64,000 bases of DNA, taken from NCBI GenBank assembly GCA_965262875.1, contig OZ253569.1, positions 5,456,001-5,520,000 of the forward strand, written 5' to 3'. The translations under genes were made by a program, and so were the position numbers. The stretch comes from JBALVT01 sp965262875. GTDB taxonomy: Bacteria; Pseudomonadota; Gammaproteobacteria; Pseudomonadales; Halieaceae. Shown here piece by piece: positions 25,891 through 35,753 of the stretch (position 1 is its first letter; the number at the start of each line of letters is the position of its first letter). The notes beneath the pieces were generated by a model that had not been told where the DNA came from, did not search any database, and was given only the letters and a program-made list of their open reading frames with translations.

Positions 25891-28194
25891 TCAGAGCGTA
25901 ATACGCTGCACCTGCTCTGCAAAGTGCCATGGGACCAGTAGTCGCTTTAGTTCTTCTGCGGGCACAGGCTTGCTAAACATATAGCCTTGCATAACACGTG
26001 CCCCGCCTTTCTTAAGAAACTGGTACTGGCTTTCAGTCTCTACACCCTCGGCGACGATATTCATGTTCATACTCTCCGCAATGGCGATAATTCCAGTCAC
26101 GAGTTTGGCACTTTCATCACGTGTATCGCAGTCGTCGACAAAGCTGCGATCTATTTTTAGTTCGTCTAGGGGAAAGTGACTGAGATAACTCAAGGGGGCA
26201 TAACTGGTGCCGAAATCGTCCACCGATAGGTAGACATCCAGGGCCTTGAGATCCTCCAAAGCTTCGAGGGTGCCCGCATCGTTATCCATCAGAATCCCTT
26301 CGGTGAGCCCCAGCTCAAGCATTGAACCCGGTAATTCTGTTTGTTCCAGAACTTCCTTTACGCGGTTAACAAACTCACGGTTAAACTGGAAGGTGGAGAC
26401 GTTGATGGCAATTCTGGGAAGTTTCAGGCCGCTGCGATGAAACCGCTTCATTTGCTCGCAAGCCGCTACCAGCACCCAATCGCCCAGTTCGCCCAGTTCG
26501 CCAATCAAACCAATTTTTTCAGCCAGGTGTACAAATTGAAAGGGAGGCACGGGGCCAATCTCAGAGTGTTCCCAACGCAGTAACGCCTCTGCTCCCACCA
26601 CGGAACCACTAACCGTATCCACCTGGGGCTGATAGTGTAGTAGCAGTTCGTTTCTCTCTATGGCCTTCCTGAGGTCTGCTTCGAGCTTCAGGTGATTAAC
26701 GCCTGCCGATACCATCTCTTTGTTAAAGAACATGTAGTCGTCGTTGGGGGACGCCTTGGCGTGATGCATCGCGGTGCCGGCAGCATTTAACAGTGTCTCT
26801 ACGGTATCAGCATCCCCTGGCGATATGGCGATACCAATACTTGGCCGAACCACAAGTTCGTGGCCATCGATAATCATTGGCTCTGCCAATTTGTCGATCA
26901 CTCGCTGGGCGACTGTTCCAGCAGAAACCACACTATCGAGTTGATTTAGCACCAGGGTAAATTCATCACCTCCCAGGCGCGAGACATCTATCTTGGATTC
27001 TGACTCGACATAATGGGCCACCATGTCGCTGTCGCGCAAACAATCCACCAGCCGCAGCCCTACTTCTCGCAGCAGAGCGTCTCCAGCACTGTGGCCCAAG
27101 GAATCGTTAACACGTTTAAAATTGTCCAGATCAAGAAATAACAGCGCCAGTCGGCCTTCGTTGCGGAGGCTCAATCGAAGCAGCAAACTTAGCTGCTCGG
27201 TAAACAATCGTCGGTTGGGCAGAGAAGTCAGCCCATCATAGTAGGCCATTTGCCGCAGTTGGCTCTTGGTCTCGGTAATCTCTTCGGTGGCCTTATTGAG
27301 CTCCTCATTGCGCCGAGTAAGCTGCGAGTCGCGCTCATCTGCACGCAGCGCCAGTGCTTCGGGATCTAGCCGGCCTGCCCGTACAATGACATCGTTTAGC
27401 ACGGAGGCGATCGCCTGCACTTCTTCGCCACCTGATATTTTCACGGGTGACTGAAGTTCCCCGGAGACGACACCCCGCGCAAGTTCTGCCATTTGGGTCA
27501 CCGGAGACCCAATACGACGGCCCAAAAACATGACCGTAACCAGACCAGGCAGCGATAAAATACCGCTACCTAACAATACAGAGGTCACCGCAGGGCGAAC
27601 GCTGCCCAGCAGTTCATTGCGATCCATATCAAGTTGTAGATAGCCAATAACGACCTGATTCACATTCCTACCCGGTTTAACCAGTTCGGTCACAAAATCG
27701 ATAGCTCCCAGCCCCTCTTGGGTTGGATCGAGCGACGAAAACACCGGCAAAGTAATATAAAGCTCTGCGTCCTGACTCCGCAGCAAAGACCACAAGTCGG
27801 TGGCCAGACTCTGCCCGGACTCACCCAAGGTGACGGTTGCTGTTTGCGCGGCGGAATATCCTGAACGCAATGATTCGAAAGCGGGCAGATTGTGCTTACG
27901 GGTGTTGGTGAGGTCTCGTCGTGCCAGCTCTTGCCCCGTGTTGTCTAGCGCGACTGCCAGAGAAACCGAGCGCGACTCCAGGAAAAAGCCCAATGCTTGC
28001 TTTAGCGCGACTTCATCTCCCAGATAGGTGTTAATGGGAAGATCCGGGCGGCTGGCAACTTTCGCCTCAAAGCCAGCGACCGTCTGGTCTAGGTGGATTT
28101 GATATTCACGATGAGCGGTAAATCCGGTTGCCAACGCGCTTAAAATAACAGCAACGCATACAAACAGAACATTGATTTTGCCCGCAATCGTCAT
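25891..28194 (-). CDS. Membrane-bound GGDEF-EAL cyclic-di-GMP signalling protein (767 aa)
   Basis: An N-terminal membrane helix (5-25), a periplasmic sensor region to about 200, a second helix (204-224) and a HAMP-like segment lead into the diguanylate cyclase and phosphodiesterase domains. The GGDEF motif is intact (RLGGDEF, 406-412). The EAL domain carries EALLRW (536-541), the DDFGTSY metal/catalytic block and the late EGVET motif, so both activities are possible. Such proteins control attachment and motility through c-di-GMP. Transcription is the same direction as the disrupted antiporter, which begins 36 bp downstream. Confidence 0.94.
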   Translation of the reverse strand: MTIAGKINVLFVCVAVILSALATGFTAHREYQIHLDQTVAGFEAKVASRPDLPINTYLGDEVALKQALGFFLESRSVSLAVALDNTGQELARRDLTNTRKHNLPAFESLRSGYSAAQTATVTLGESGQSLATDLWSLLRSQDAELYITLPVFSSLDPTQEGLGAIDFVTELVKPGRNVNQVVIGYLQLDMDRNELLGSVRPAVTSVLLGSGILSLPGLVTVMFLGRRIGSPVTQMAELARGVVSGELQSPVKISGGEEVQAIASVLNDVIVRAGRLDPEALALRADERDSQLTRRNEELNKATEEITETKSQLRQMAYYDGLTSLPNRRLFTEQLSLLLRLSLRNEGRLALLFLDLDNFKRVNDSLGHSAGDALLREVGLRLVDCLRDSDMVAHYVESESKIDVSRLGGDEFTLVLNQLDSVVSAGTVAQRVIDKLAEPMIIDGHELVVRPSIGIAISPGDADTVETLLNAAGTAMHHAKASPNDDYMFFNKEMVSAGVNHLKLEADLRKAIERNELLLHYQPQVDTVSGSVVGAEALLRWEHSEIGPVPPFQFVHLAEKIGLIGELGELGDWVLVAACEQMKRFHRSGLKLPRIAINVSTFQFNREFVNRVKEVLEQTELPGSMLELGLTEGILMDNDAGTLEALEDLKALDVYLSVDDFGTSYAPLSYLSHFPLDELKIDRSFVDDCDTRDESAKLVTGIIAIAESMNMNIVAEGVETESQYQFLKKGGARVMQGYMFSKPVPAEELKRLLVPWHFAEQVQRITL

Positions 28195-28342
28195 ATTGCC
28201 GACCTCCCCTTTTATAGTGTTAGCCGGATTATAGGAGGTTGGCCCCGCTTAGTCATCGGCTGTGTTATCACACTACTATACGATAGATGGGTGGCAAATT
28301 ATAACTTTTGTGGGAGTTCCGGGGCGGGAAGTGTGATCAAAT

Positions 28343-29938
28343 TCAAAAAGCTACCGTTTCGTTCACGAACCGTCCAGACTTCGCCTGAACCCGACCATCG
28401 AGGTATTTCACACTGATGGCCGTGGCCGCACTATCTGACAGCCCAAATATCTGTATGTGGGACTGATCTGAGCACAAGCCTTCTCCCGATACGAAGTCTC
28501 GGTGAAGCGTTTTCCCATCGGCGCGAGTCACAACAATTTTGGCACCGATCGAGCTGATGGTATCGGGGAGGCTCACCTTCAGATAACCGGCCTCACCGCC
28601 ACTGCTGATAAAGGCTCGAGACCCTCCATTAAGATTGACGTGGATCAAATCGGGGTACCCATCGTGGTTAAAATCCGCCGTAATAGGCGTGATGCCAAAA
28701 TCTGGATTCAGAACACCGCTGTCCGCCCCACTTTCGGCAAACTCGTTGTTTTGGGTTTGCAGCAAAAATCGGCCGGGCAATCTCAGAAAAGGAATCTTGT
28801 GGGGTGGAAAGCCTACGTAGTTCTCCGAGACGACCAGGTCGTCGCGCCCATCAAGGTTGAAGTCTTCAAAGATAGCGCCCCAGGAAAATTCGTAATCTGC
28901 AAGTTTTGCCTTTTCGGCGACGTCATCAAATTTGAAATCGCCCCTGTTCTGAAAAAACAGCCACTTGGGGTTAAATGTCTGCTCGTCAGTCAAGTCTCCC
29001 TTGACTAAAAAAGCCGGTGGAGTGCTGCCAACATTGGAGAAAAAGAAATCGGGTAAACCATCATTTCGATAATCTGTGACAGCGATACCCATGGGATAAC
29101 CGAATTCGTCAGACGTTGGATTGGGCATGTCCTGAAACATCATATTGCCCATATTCTTCCAGGTTTTGACCTGCCCTGTATCGTGGGCAACCACCAGGTC
29201 CTCAAGGGAGTCGTTGTCTACATCGATAAACACCCCAAGAAACGTATTGTGCACATACTCCAGACCCGAGGCTCGGGTAATCTCAGTAAAGGTGTCATCG
29301 CCGTTATTCACAAACAGTGCACTGGAGCCCCCATAACCTGGTTTGTTGAAGATGTTTTGCCCCTCAACCAGTTCATTGTTGATATAGCCAGAGACGAACA
29401 TGTCGAAATGCCCATCGCGATTAAGATCTGCCAAAGCGACTGACAAAGGGGTGGAATCATCCTTGAGTGCCACATTCAGTTTGGTGGCCGTAAATTTCCC
29501 ACCATTGTTCTTATACAGCCAAACACCGCTGGTGCGAGCAACAACAACATCACTAAAACCATTCTGGTCGGTATCGATAACAGCGGCGCCAAATGTGGTA
29601 TCGGCCACCTCTGGCTTGTCCCAACCCACCGCCGCGGTAATTTCCTCGAACCCGGTTCCGTTAAACCGCAAAATGGCGTCGGCTTGCCCGGGCCCTCCGC
29701 CTAGCAGGACTTCTTCTGTACCATCGTTATCTACATTGATAATGGCACTGGCCATAAACGGCAGAGAAATCGCATTGTCTAGCTTGTTCGAAAAGGGCAG
29801 CTCAAGTTCGGTAAATTGAGGAATATCCAGGCCCTGCTTGGAAACCTCATAATCTACATTCCCATCGAGAACAAAACGGGTAATGACCAGAACTGGCAAT
29901 GCCAGGATGAGCAGGACTATTATTTTTAAAATTCTCAT
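28343..29938 (-). CDS. CRTAC1-type FG-GAP/VCBS repeat protein with UnbV/ASPIC domain (531 aa)
   Basis: A single N-terminal hydrophobic helix (MRILKIIVLLILALPVLVI) exports or anchors the protein. Then come repeated FG-GAP blades with calcium-binding-like aspartates, for example DTDQNGFSDVVVAR, DLNRDGHFDMFVSGY, DVDNDSLEDLVVAHD and DFNLDGRDDLVVSE, forming a seven-bladed propeller. The C terminus (SSIGAKIVVTRADGKTLHRD, FGLSDSAATAISVKYLDGRV) is the ASPIC/UnbV domain found in animal CRTAC1 and many marine bacteria. The role is unknown, probably envelope or extracellular carbohydrate/protein binding. It lies 3 bp downstream of the membrane-protein gene at 29942, so the pair is an operon. Confidence 0.88.
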   Translation of the reverse strand: MRILKIIVLLILALPVLVITRFVLDGNVDYEVSKQGLDIPQFTELELPFSNKLDNAISLPFMASAIINVDNDGTEEVLLGGGPGQADAILRFNGTGFEEITAAVGWDKPEVADTTFGAAVIDTDQNGFSDVVVARTSGVWLYKNNGGKFTATKLNVALKDDSTPLSVALADLNRDGHFDMFVSGYINNELVEGQNIFNKPGYGGSSALFVNNGDDTFTEITRASGLEYVHNTFLGVFIDVDNDSLEDLVVAHDTGQVKTWKNMGNMMFQDMPNPTSDEFGYPMGIAVTDYRNDGLPDFFFSNVGSTPPAFLVKGDLTDEQTFNPKWLFFQNRGDFKFDDVAEKAKLADYEFSWGAIFEDFNLDGRDDLVVSENYVGFPPHKIPFLRLPGRFLLQTQNNEFAESGADSGVLNPDFGITPITADFNHDGYPDLIHVNLNGGSRAFISSGGEAGYLKVSLPDTISSIGAKIVVTRADGKTLHRDFVSGEGLCSDQSHIQIFGLSDSAATAISVKYLDGRVQAKSGRFVNETVAF

Positions 29939-29941
29939 TTT

Positions 29942-30610
29942 CTAATTCTTCAACTGCCGAACTTTACGGGCTTGTAAAAGTGATAATACGAAAAATAGAC
30001 CAAACCCTACATTTAAGGCTATTGGCATCAAATACTTTCCGACTTCCGGGCTGACAACAAACACCACAAAGTTCATAACTAGTAAAACGACAGGGTTAAA
30101 CAATGCCATCCATTTCGGGTAGTGGGACCATCCCGTGAGGGTCAGTCCAATAAAAATAACAGACAACAGGAAAGTGGTGGCTCGAATCACCCACAACAGC
30201 GATTCGTAACGCAGTTGATAAAGCTCGATCAATCCGCCCACGGCCTGCGCCTGATCCCCCAAATGCATGATCGCGCCGATGCTGGAGCGCGAGCCTATCC
30301 ATACATCGCCGACAAAAAAACCATAGCTGGCCAGCAAAAAAGCAATAAAGGCCAGCTTCTGCCCGGCAGGTTTTAACATCAGATAAATATGCCAGCAGCC
30401 AATCACATATAAGGGCGCACTCAGCACTCCTATAAAATGCCCCAGTGTTTGTCTGCGCTCTGATGCCGCCAACATAAAATCGTAGTGCTCTTCGCTATAC
30501 CGGGCCATGGCGTCGTAATGCAGTAAAAATTCCCCAGTGCCGACCAGTACTGCGGCACACAGGCCCACAAGGCCTGTCAACATCAGGGCCAAGTTGTCGT
30601 TTTTATTCAT
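29942..30610 (-). CDS. Six-helix integral membrane protein, DUF6796-like (222 aa)
   Basis: A hydrophobic protein starting MNKNDNLALMLTGLVGLCAA, with about six transmembrane helices and charged connecting loops. A conserved-looking loop, GTGEFLLHYDAMARYSEEHY, and the block LGHFIGVLSAPLYVIGCWHI are reminiscent of the DUF6796 family, whose function is unknown. It is translationally close (3 bp) to the CRTAC1-like gene. The family name is from memory and only moderately certain. Confidence 0.65.
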   Translation of the reverse strand: MNKNDNLALMLTGLVGLCAAVLVGTGEFLLHYDAMARYSEEHYDFMLAASERRQTLGHFIGVLSAPLYVIGCWHIYLMLKPAGQKLAFIAFLLASYGFFVGDVWIGSRSSIGAIMHLGDQAQAVGGLIELYQLRYESLLWVIRATTFLLSVIFIGLTLTGWSHYPKWMALFNPVVLLVMNFVVFVVSPEVGKYLMPIALNVGFGLFFVLSLLQARKVRQLKN

Positions 30611-30653
30611 TGTTAATCCAGTGTCTTAGGTTTCACGTAGATGCACACAGTCG

Positions 30654-30674
30654 CTCATAGGTTACACCTATGAG
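30654..30674. terminator. Perfect 9-bp hairpin between terC and the DUF6796-like gene
   Basis: ctcataggt, a 3-base loop, then acctatgag. It lies 20 bp after the TerC stop on the minus strand. There is no run of T on either side, so it may be a weak terminator or an operator palindrome of the downstream operon. Confidence 0.4.
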
Positions 30675-30694
30675 AAACAAATAGCGTGATCACA

Positions 30695-31486
30695 CTAAGC
30701 CTGAGCGTTTTCTGCCCTAACAGCGGCCAGTTTGCGCTGATAACCCGACTGAATAATATCGACCAGAACCAGCACGGCAATCGAGAAGTAAAAGGTAGAC
30801 TTCGCCATCGGTTCAACCTGATAACCGAACAGTTTCAGATGCGCTACATGGCCGCCCTCTCCCAGTAATACAATGCCGACGATTAGAAGAATAAACAGGC
30901 CCAACACTTCGTACTTGCGGTTCTTGTGAATAAACTCGGAAACCGTATCAGCTAAAAGCAGCATGGCCAGGCCAGATGCAACGATAGCGGTCGCTAAAAC
31001 CGGAAATACGTCGGTTATCGCCAGTGCAGATAAGATCGAATCAAAGCTAAAAATAAGATTCATAAAGACAATCAAGCTGATGACGGACAATGCCGATTTG
31101 TCTTTGCGCTTACTGACATCACTGCCAATATCTTCGATCGACAGCATATGTGAGATCTCTTTCACCGCCGTATACATGATAAATACGCCGCCAAGGATAA
31201 AAACCAGGGCGGAGAAATTGAACGAGCCCTCGACTACTCCCGTCCAGGCAAGATGGAAAAAGGGCTCGGTAAGCGCAGATATCAGCTTAATCATCACGAA
31301 TAGCAAAATGACACGCAGCGCGACAGCGATCAAAATACCCGTGCGCCGGACCGAAGCACGTTGAGCCTCGGGAGCTCTCTGGGACTCGATAGAAATATAG
31401 AGCAAGTTGTCGAAGCCCAGAACGGCCTGAAGAAACATTAAAACACCCAGATTGGCTACATTTTCAGCGGTAAATAACTCGAACAT
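30695..31486 (-). CDS. TerC-family integral membrane protein (263 aa)
   Basis: The TerC/Alx/YkoY family exports Mn2+ or confers tellurite resistance. Family hallmarks are present: the acidic helix MFLQAVLGFDNLLYISIESQ near the N terminus and the duplicated counterpart MNLIFSFDSILSALAITDVF, both with membrane-embedded Asp, plus LGLFILLIVGIVLLGEGGH. Length is a little shorter than classical TerC. No ter operon partners are near. It is divergent from the AraC fragment at 31639 with a 152-bp gap that should hold its promoter. Confidence 0.88.
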   Translation of the reverse strand: MFELFTAENVANLGVLMFLQAVLGFDNLLYISIESQRAPEAQRASVRRTGILIAVALRVILLFVMIKLISALTEPFFHLAWTGVVEGSFNFSALVFILGGVFIMYTAVKEISHMLSIEDIGSDVSKRKDKSALSVISLIVFMNLIFSFDSILSALAITDVFPVLATAIVASGLAMLLLADTVSEFIHKNRKYEVLGLFILLIVGIVLLGEGGHVAHLKLFGYQVEPMAKSTFYFSIAVLVLVDIIQSGYQRKLAAVRAENAQA

Positions 31487-31638
31487 TGTTTGATTCCAGT
31501 GTGTGCGGTGAATAAGGGATAGCGAGTATTATGCGGGAGAATCCTCCATTGTTGAACCGCATCGCTCGTTGCCAGTGAATAGAAATATCTATATATTGTG
31601 CAGATCGTACCATTATTTGGGACTCTTAGACCTAATCC

Positions 31639-31737
31639 ATGGATTTATTCGACGACATATTCAACACCCTCAACTTGAAAGGGGCGCTCTATTTTCGCAC
31701 CGACTTCTCTCCGCCCTGGGGCACGACCGTGCCATTT
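31639..31737 (+). pseudogene. AraC-family regulator, cupin_6 N-terminal fragment
   Basis: ATG at 31639 gives MDLFDDIFNTLNLKGALYFR, then TDFSPPWGTTVP, the conserved start of AraC regulators with the cupin_6 domain. After about 33 codons the sequence passes into an IS66 transposase fragment on the opposite strand. The rest of the gene, including the DNA-binding domain, is absent from the window. Confidence 0.75.
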
Positions 31738-32215
31738 CAGGAATGGCGGGCAGCTCTTTCTCGCCACGCGTTATGATATTCCGGTAGCGTTTCTGGAGGT
31801 CGCTGTATTCCTGTACGGTGAGTTGTTTAGACTTCGTGGCGGAGACCTTTTTACACGTCTGTTGTAGCGGGCGCTTCATGTTTCCCGCCCAGCGATAATC
31901 GTTGGCATCGACACTAAAGGTCAACTCACGCAATAAGTGTGACCCACACAAGCCGTGGGCACAGTGCGTATACGACCGATAGGAGGACCAGCAGTCATGG
32001 CTAATGGCACCTCCGTAGCGGGGAATAACAGTAAGCGATTCCATCGCCTCCTTCCCGCGCCTTCGGTGCAGATGCTTCAGTGTGATATCGCCGGCGGAAT
32101 ACACATGAATCCAGTGGTTTTTTCTGTCCACCCGCAAAGAGGTTTCATCGACGTTGATGGCAGGGCTTTTCAATAACTGCTCGGTGACCACCTGTTCCCA
32201 ACCGGCCTGCGCTAC
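31738..32215 (-). mobile_element. IS66-family transposase fragment fused into the cyclase pseudogene
   Basis: The minus strand encodes the IS66 DDE core: LKSPAINVDETSLRVDRKNH (first Asp/Glu), IPRYGGAISHDCWSSYRSY (second Asp) and HGLCGSHLLRELTFSVDAND, followed by the region up to ITRGEKELPAIPE. After this the frame shifts into unrelated text. No terminal repeats or duplication were found. It is in frame with the upstream TPR region, so one open frame of 435 codons (31670-32977) is a host-transposase chimera. It differs from the IS66 C-terminal remnant at 10412-10943. Confidence 0.8.
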
Positions 32216-35049
32216 GCCTTCAATCAGCGCTTTCATTTTTTCGTCGAAATTTCCGGCATTCATTGTAGCCCAGCCATTCATCGCTCTTCCCAGTGTCGGC
32301 CAGGCTCCCAAAACATGCGTATTGGTGAGCTCCAATAGTTCATCGCTATATTCTTGTGTCTGCTGTTTATCACGATTGAGAAAGGAAACCAGACTGCAAA
32401 AATGCAATGCGAGAGCGTGAGAATGGATATGCTCCATTTCGCGCGCCTCGGACAGTGCTTCGGCAGCACTCGCCTTCGCCCCATCGATGTCGCCCAATAA
32501 CCATAAAACTTCGCTTAAAAAACAGCGGCCGGCGATACGAAGATCGGCTCCGTAAACCGCCTTCAACGGACTGTGTTTGTCAGGCTCATAGCCATCAATA
32601 AGTTGCCTTAACTCGTCTTTTGCGAGTTCCAGCTGGCCCAGGCACATATGTGAGGCGCCCAGCATTCGGTAGCGAGCGTACTTGGCAATCTCGTTGTTCT
32701 GGCGCTCGGCCAGCTCAGAAAATTCCTGAGCCACGCGCCTCGAGTCTACCATCATGCCTACGGTCAGTTTAAAGCCCCACTGGCTAAACAGCAGAGAATA
32801 CATGTCTGGTGTGTAACTGATCTTTTTGCCAACAGCTAGCGCGTCGCTAATGCAGCGTTCCAGCTCATCGCTGGTATAGCCAGTTTCGGCGATTAGGGGT
32901 TGAGCCATGCCTACAAGCAAGCCAAATTCCAGTTGGTCGCGTGCTGTGCCGCCTGGTAGAGCTGAAATGAGGCTCAAGCCCTGCTGAAATTGGCTGATGG
33001 ATTCGGCATTTGCCGACGCGCCGGCTGATCAGTGAGCCGCCGCTTTCCAGTAATCGACGGCAAGGGCTGACTCGCCAGCGCGTGTCAGGTGCAGGGCAAT
33101 TAGTTCGGGTTCTCTTTGCCGCACCGTGTCATCAAGGACATCAAGAGCGAGTCGTTTGTGGAAGTCTCTGCGTTGCTTTTTTAACAAACCGTTGTAGGCA
33201 ACATCCTGTACCAGCGCGTGGGTAAAGCGGAACGCACGATCGGAAGAGGTCTTTATTTCCAGCACTAGTCCGGCAGCTATTGCTCTGCCCATGGCGGCTA
33301 GTAGCGTCGAGTTCTCAGTGGCGGCAAGCGTTTGCAGTTGCGACAATTGAAATTCGCGCCCTATGATGGATGCTACCTGAATGGCGAGCTTAGCATCTCC
33401 CAAATTATCCAGTCTGGCAGCCAGAGAAGCCTCTATGGATTCGGGAGGATCGAATGTTTCGCCTCTGGAACCACTTTCAATCGCCGCCATTGCTATTTCT
33501 TCGGCAAACAGAGGAACCCCGTCAGCACGCCCGACAATACTTCGAATTTCGTGGGCTGATAGAAGGCTTCCCGCGTCGACACTCTTGGTTATTTGTTCGA
33601 TATTATCGGCCCCAAGAGGCGGCAATCGCATCTTGATTAAGTCCGCCGAAGTAGTCAGGTTCAGCTTATGGGTATGCCTCGTTGTTATCAAAATTAAAAT
33701 TGGCGAAGATTCAATTTTTGCCATCGCTGATTCGAGCAGCAACTTACTAGAAGGGTCTATCCAGTGCGCGTCTTCAATGATATAGACAATTGCGCCGCCA
33801 TCAGCCTGGAGCAAAACGTTTTCGATCAAGGTGTCAACGGTCTGTGTGCGGCGTTCCGCAGGTGTAAGCTCGGCTACCAATGGATACTCAGCGGCTCCGC
33901 TGGCCAAGAGGTCTACAACTAAGCCGAGTTTAAGGCTGTCTTGCGCAACAACGGGGTGCAAGATCGACATTATCTTTTCGGTTTTCTACTGATCGTTGTC
34001 TCTGGCTGCATCGACTCCGGCAACTTTCTCTATCTGTTGAATGAACGGATGAAATGCACTGTTGGTGTAGTGTGAAGAGCACTGGTACTGTGCGATAGAA
34101 GTGCCCTGCGGTAAGTGGTCCTCACAGAATTGCTTGAGCAGCCTTGACTTGCCAATGCCGGGGTCGCCCTGTAGCTCAATGGCGCGGCCCTTTCCTGAGC
34201 GCGTAGAAATCCAGGCTCGGCGTAAAATTTTGAGTTCATCCTCTCGGCCAACAAATGTCGAACTGCCACCACCTCGGGATTCAAAGCGATCGAGAAGCTT
34301 GCGTTCCTTCACCACATTCCAGACCAAGACCGGCTGTTCAAAGCCTTTCAGTGCGCAACTTTGCTAGTTGTCGATAACAAAACGATTAACAATCGCGCGC
34401 TTTGTGGCCGCATCATGACTATGCCATCCACACCCGCCAAGGACTGCAGTCGAGCCGCAAGGTTTGGGGTCTCCCCAAAGGCGCTGTCGAGATCCTGTTG
34501 GCCACCGACCACGACCCGCCCGGTCGCTATACCAATGCGGCACTGCGCCTTTATTCCAGCCTCAAAGTTGAGTTCCCCAACGGTATCTATGGCATCCAAC
34601 CCGGCACGTACGGCTTGTGAGGCCTGGTCCTCATCTGCGTGAGGCCAGCCAAAGTAGGCCAGCACACCATCGCCCATAAAACGGGCGACAAAACCCCCGT
34701 GACGATTGACTGCCGCCACTACCGCATCCTGATACAGTTTCATTTCGCCGCGCAGCTCTTCGGGGTCGATTTTTGTAGAGCGTGCTGTAGAGTCAACCAT
34801 GTCACAAAAAAATACCGATAGGACGCGGCGCTCAACGCTGTGGCGAGCCTTTTCTACGGCCAGCAGACGGATTTCCTTCATGATGACCTTGCGATCAACG
34901 AGGCGGCTCACACCAATTTCCAGGAGATCCTGGCTGGTGACTTCGGGTAGCAAATCCAATTCCAAACCGTTGCTGACGAATATATCAGCAAATTTTGACA
35001 TACCAATTCGGTCCAGCCAGGAGGCGATCTGCGCTTGGTCTGTGCTCAC
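32216..35049 (-). pseudogene. Class III adenylate/guanylate cyclase with SAM, AAA-ATPase and TPR regions, decayed
   Basis: The start is probably GTG at 35047-35049, one base after the upstream CFA stop. Domains in order: SAM domain (IASWLDRIGMSKFADIFVSN), cyclase domain (RRVLSVFFCDMVDSTARST with the first metal Asp; RFMGDGVLAYFGWPHADED with the second), AAA domain (STFVGREDELKILRRAW, Walker A GDPGIGKSRL; YIIEDAHWIDPSSKLLLE) and TPR-like helices. Lesions: a frameshift near 34370, an in-frame TAG at 33986-33988, an in-frame TGA at 33029-33031, and replacement of the C terminus by IS66 sequence after about 32216. Intact relatives exceed 1000 residues and act as ligand-regulated cyclases. This copy is dead. 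Confidence 0.85.
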
Positions 35050-35753
35050 GTCAATCAGCTGCCTTGGAAAACCCGATGTGGAAGTGGAGCAAATCTTTCG
35101 CTCGAAAATCTCCCGCGACAGACAAAAAGAAATACTCGAACATGAGACGCATAGACTCCGAATATTTAGCACTCAACTCCGGCCACGACTGCATAAAGTT
35201 ATGGTGCCATTGCCTGAGGGTAAGCACGTAGTCCTCGCCAAACTCCTCGACGTGTTCTCGAGAAAAAAGCCCGTCTATTGCTTGGTCGATTTGTTTTAGT
35301 GTGGCAATGAGCCCGCCCGGGAAGATGTACTTATCTGTCCAGGGTTCGCAACGGGTTTTGCACTCATTTCCGCCCACTGTTTCCATCACCATTTTACCGC
35401 CGGGCTCCAATAGTCCCGACATGGTTTGCATAAACTGACGATGGTTTTTGTGCCCCACGTGAGTGAACATGGCGACAACCGCTATTTTATTGAAGCTTCC
35501 CGATACATCTCGATAGTCGCTTTTTACAATCTCGACCTTGGCTCCAGCGCAGTGTTCTCTGGCATGCTTTATTTGTTCATCGGCAATATTGATGCTCGTG
35601 ACATGGCAGTCGTAATGGGTGGCGGCGAATTTTGCAAACTCACCCCATCCTCCCCCCACATCAAGCAGACGATCTCCGCTTTGCAGGTCTAAAACCTGAC
35701 AAAGTCGATGCATCTTGGCCACCTGAGCATCTTCCAGAGTGTCTGCATTTTTA

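Noticed and set aside
33029..33988. Recoding (selenocysteine or read-through) at the TGA and TAG in the cyclase gene
   Set aside because: A frameshift and loss of the C terminus occur in the same gene, and no SECIS-like structure or selenium genes are seen. Ordinary decay is simpler.
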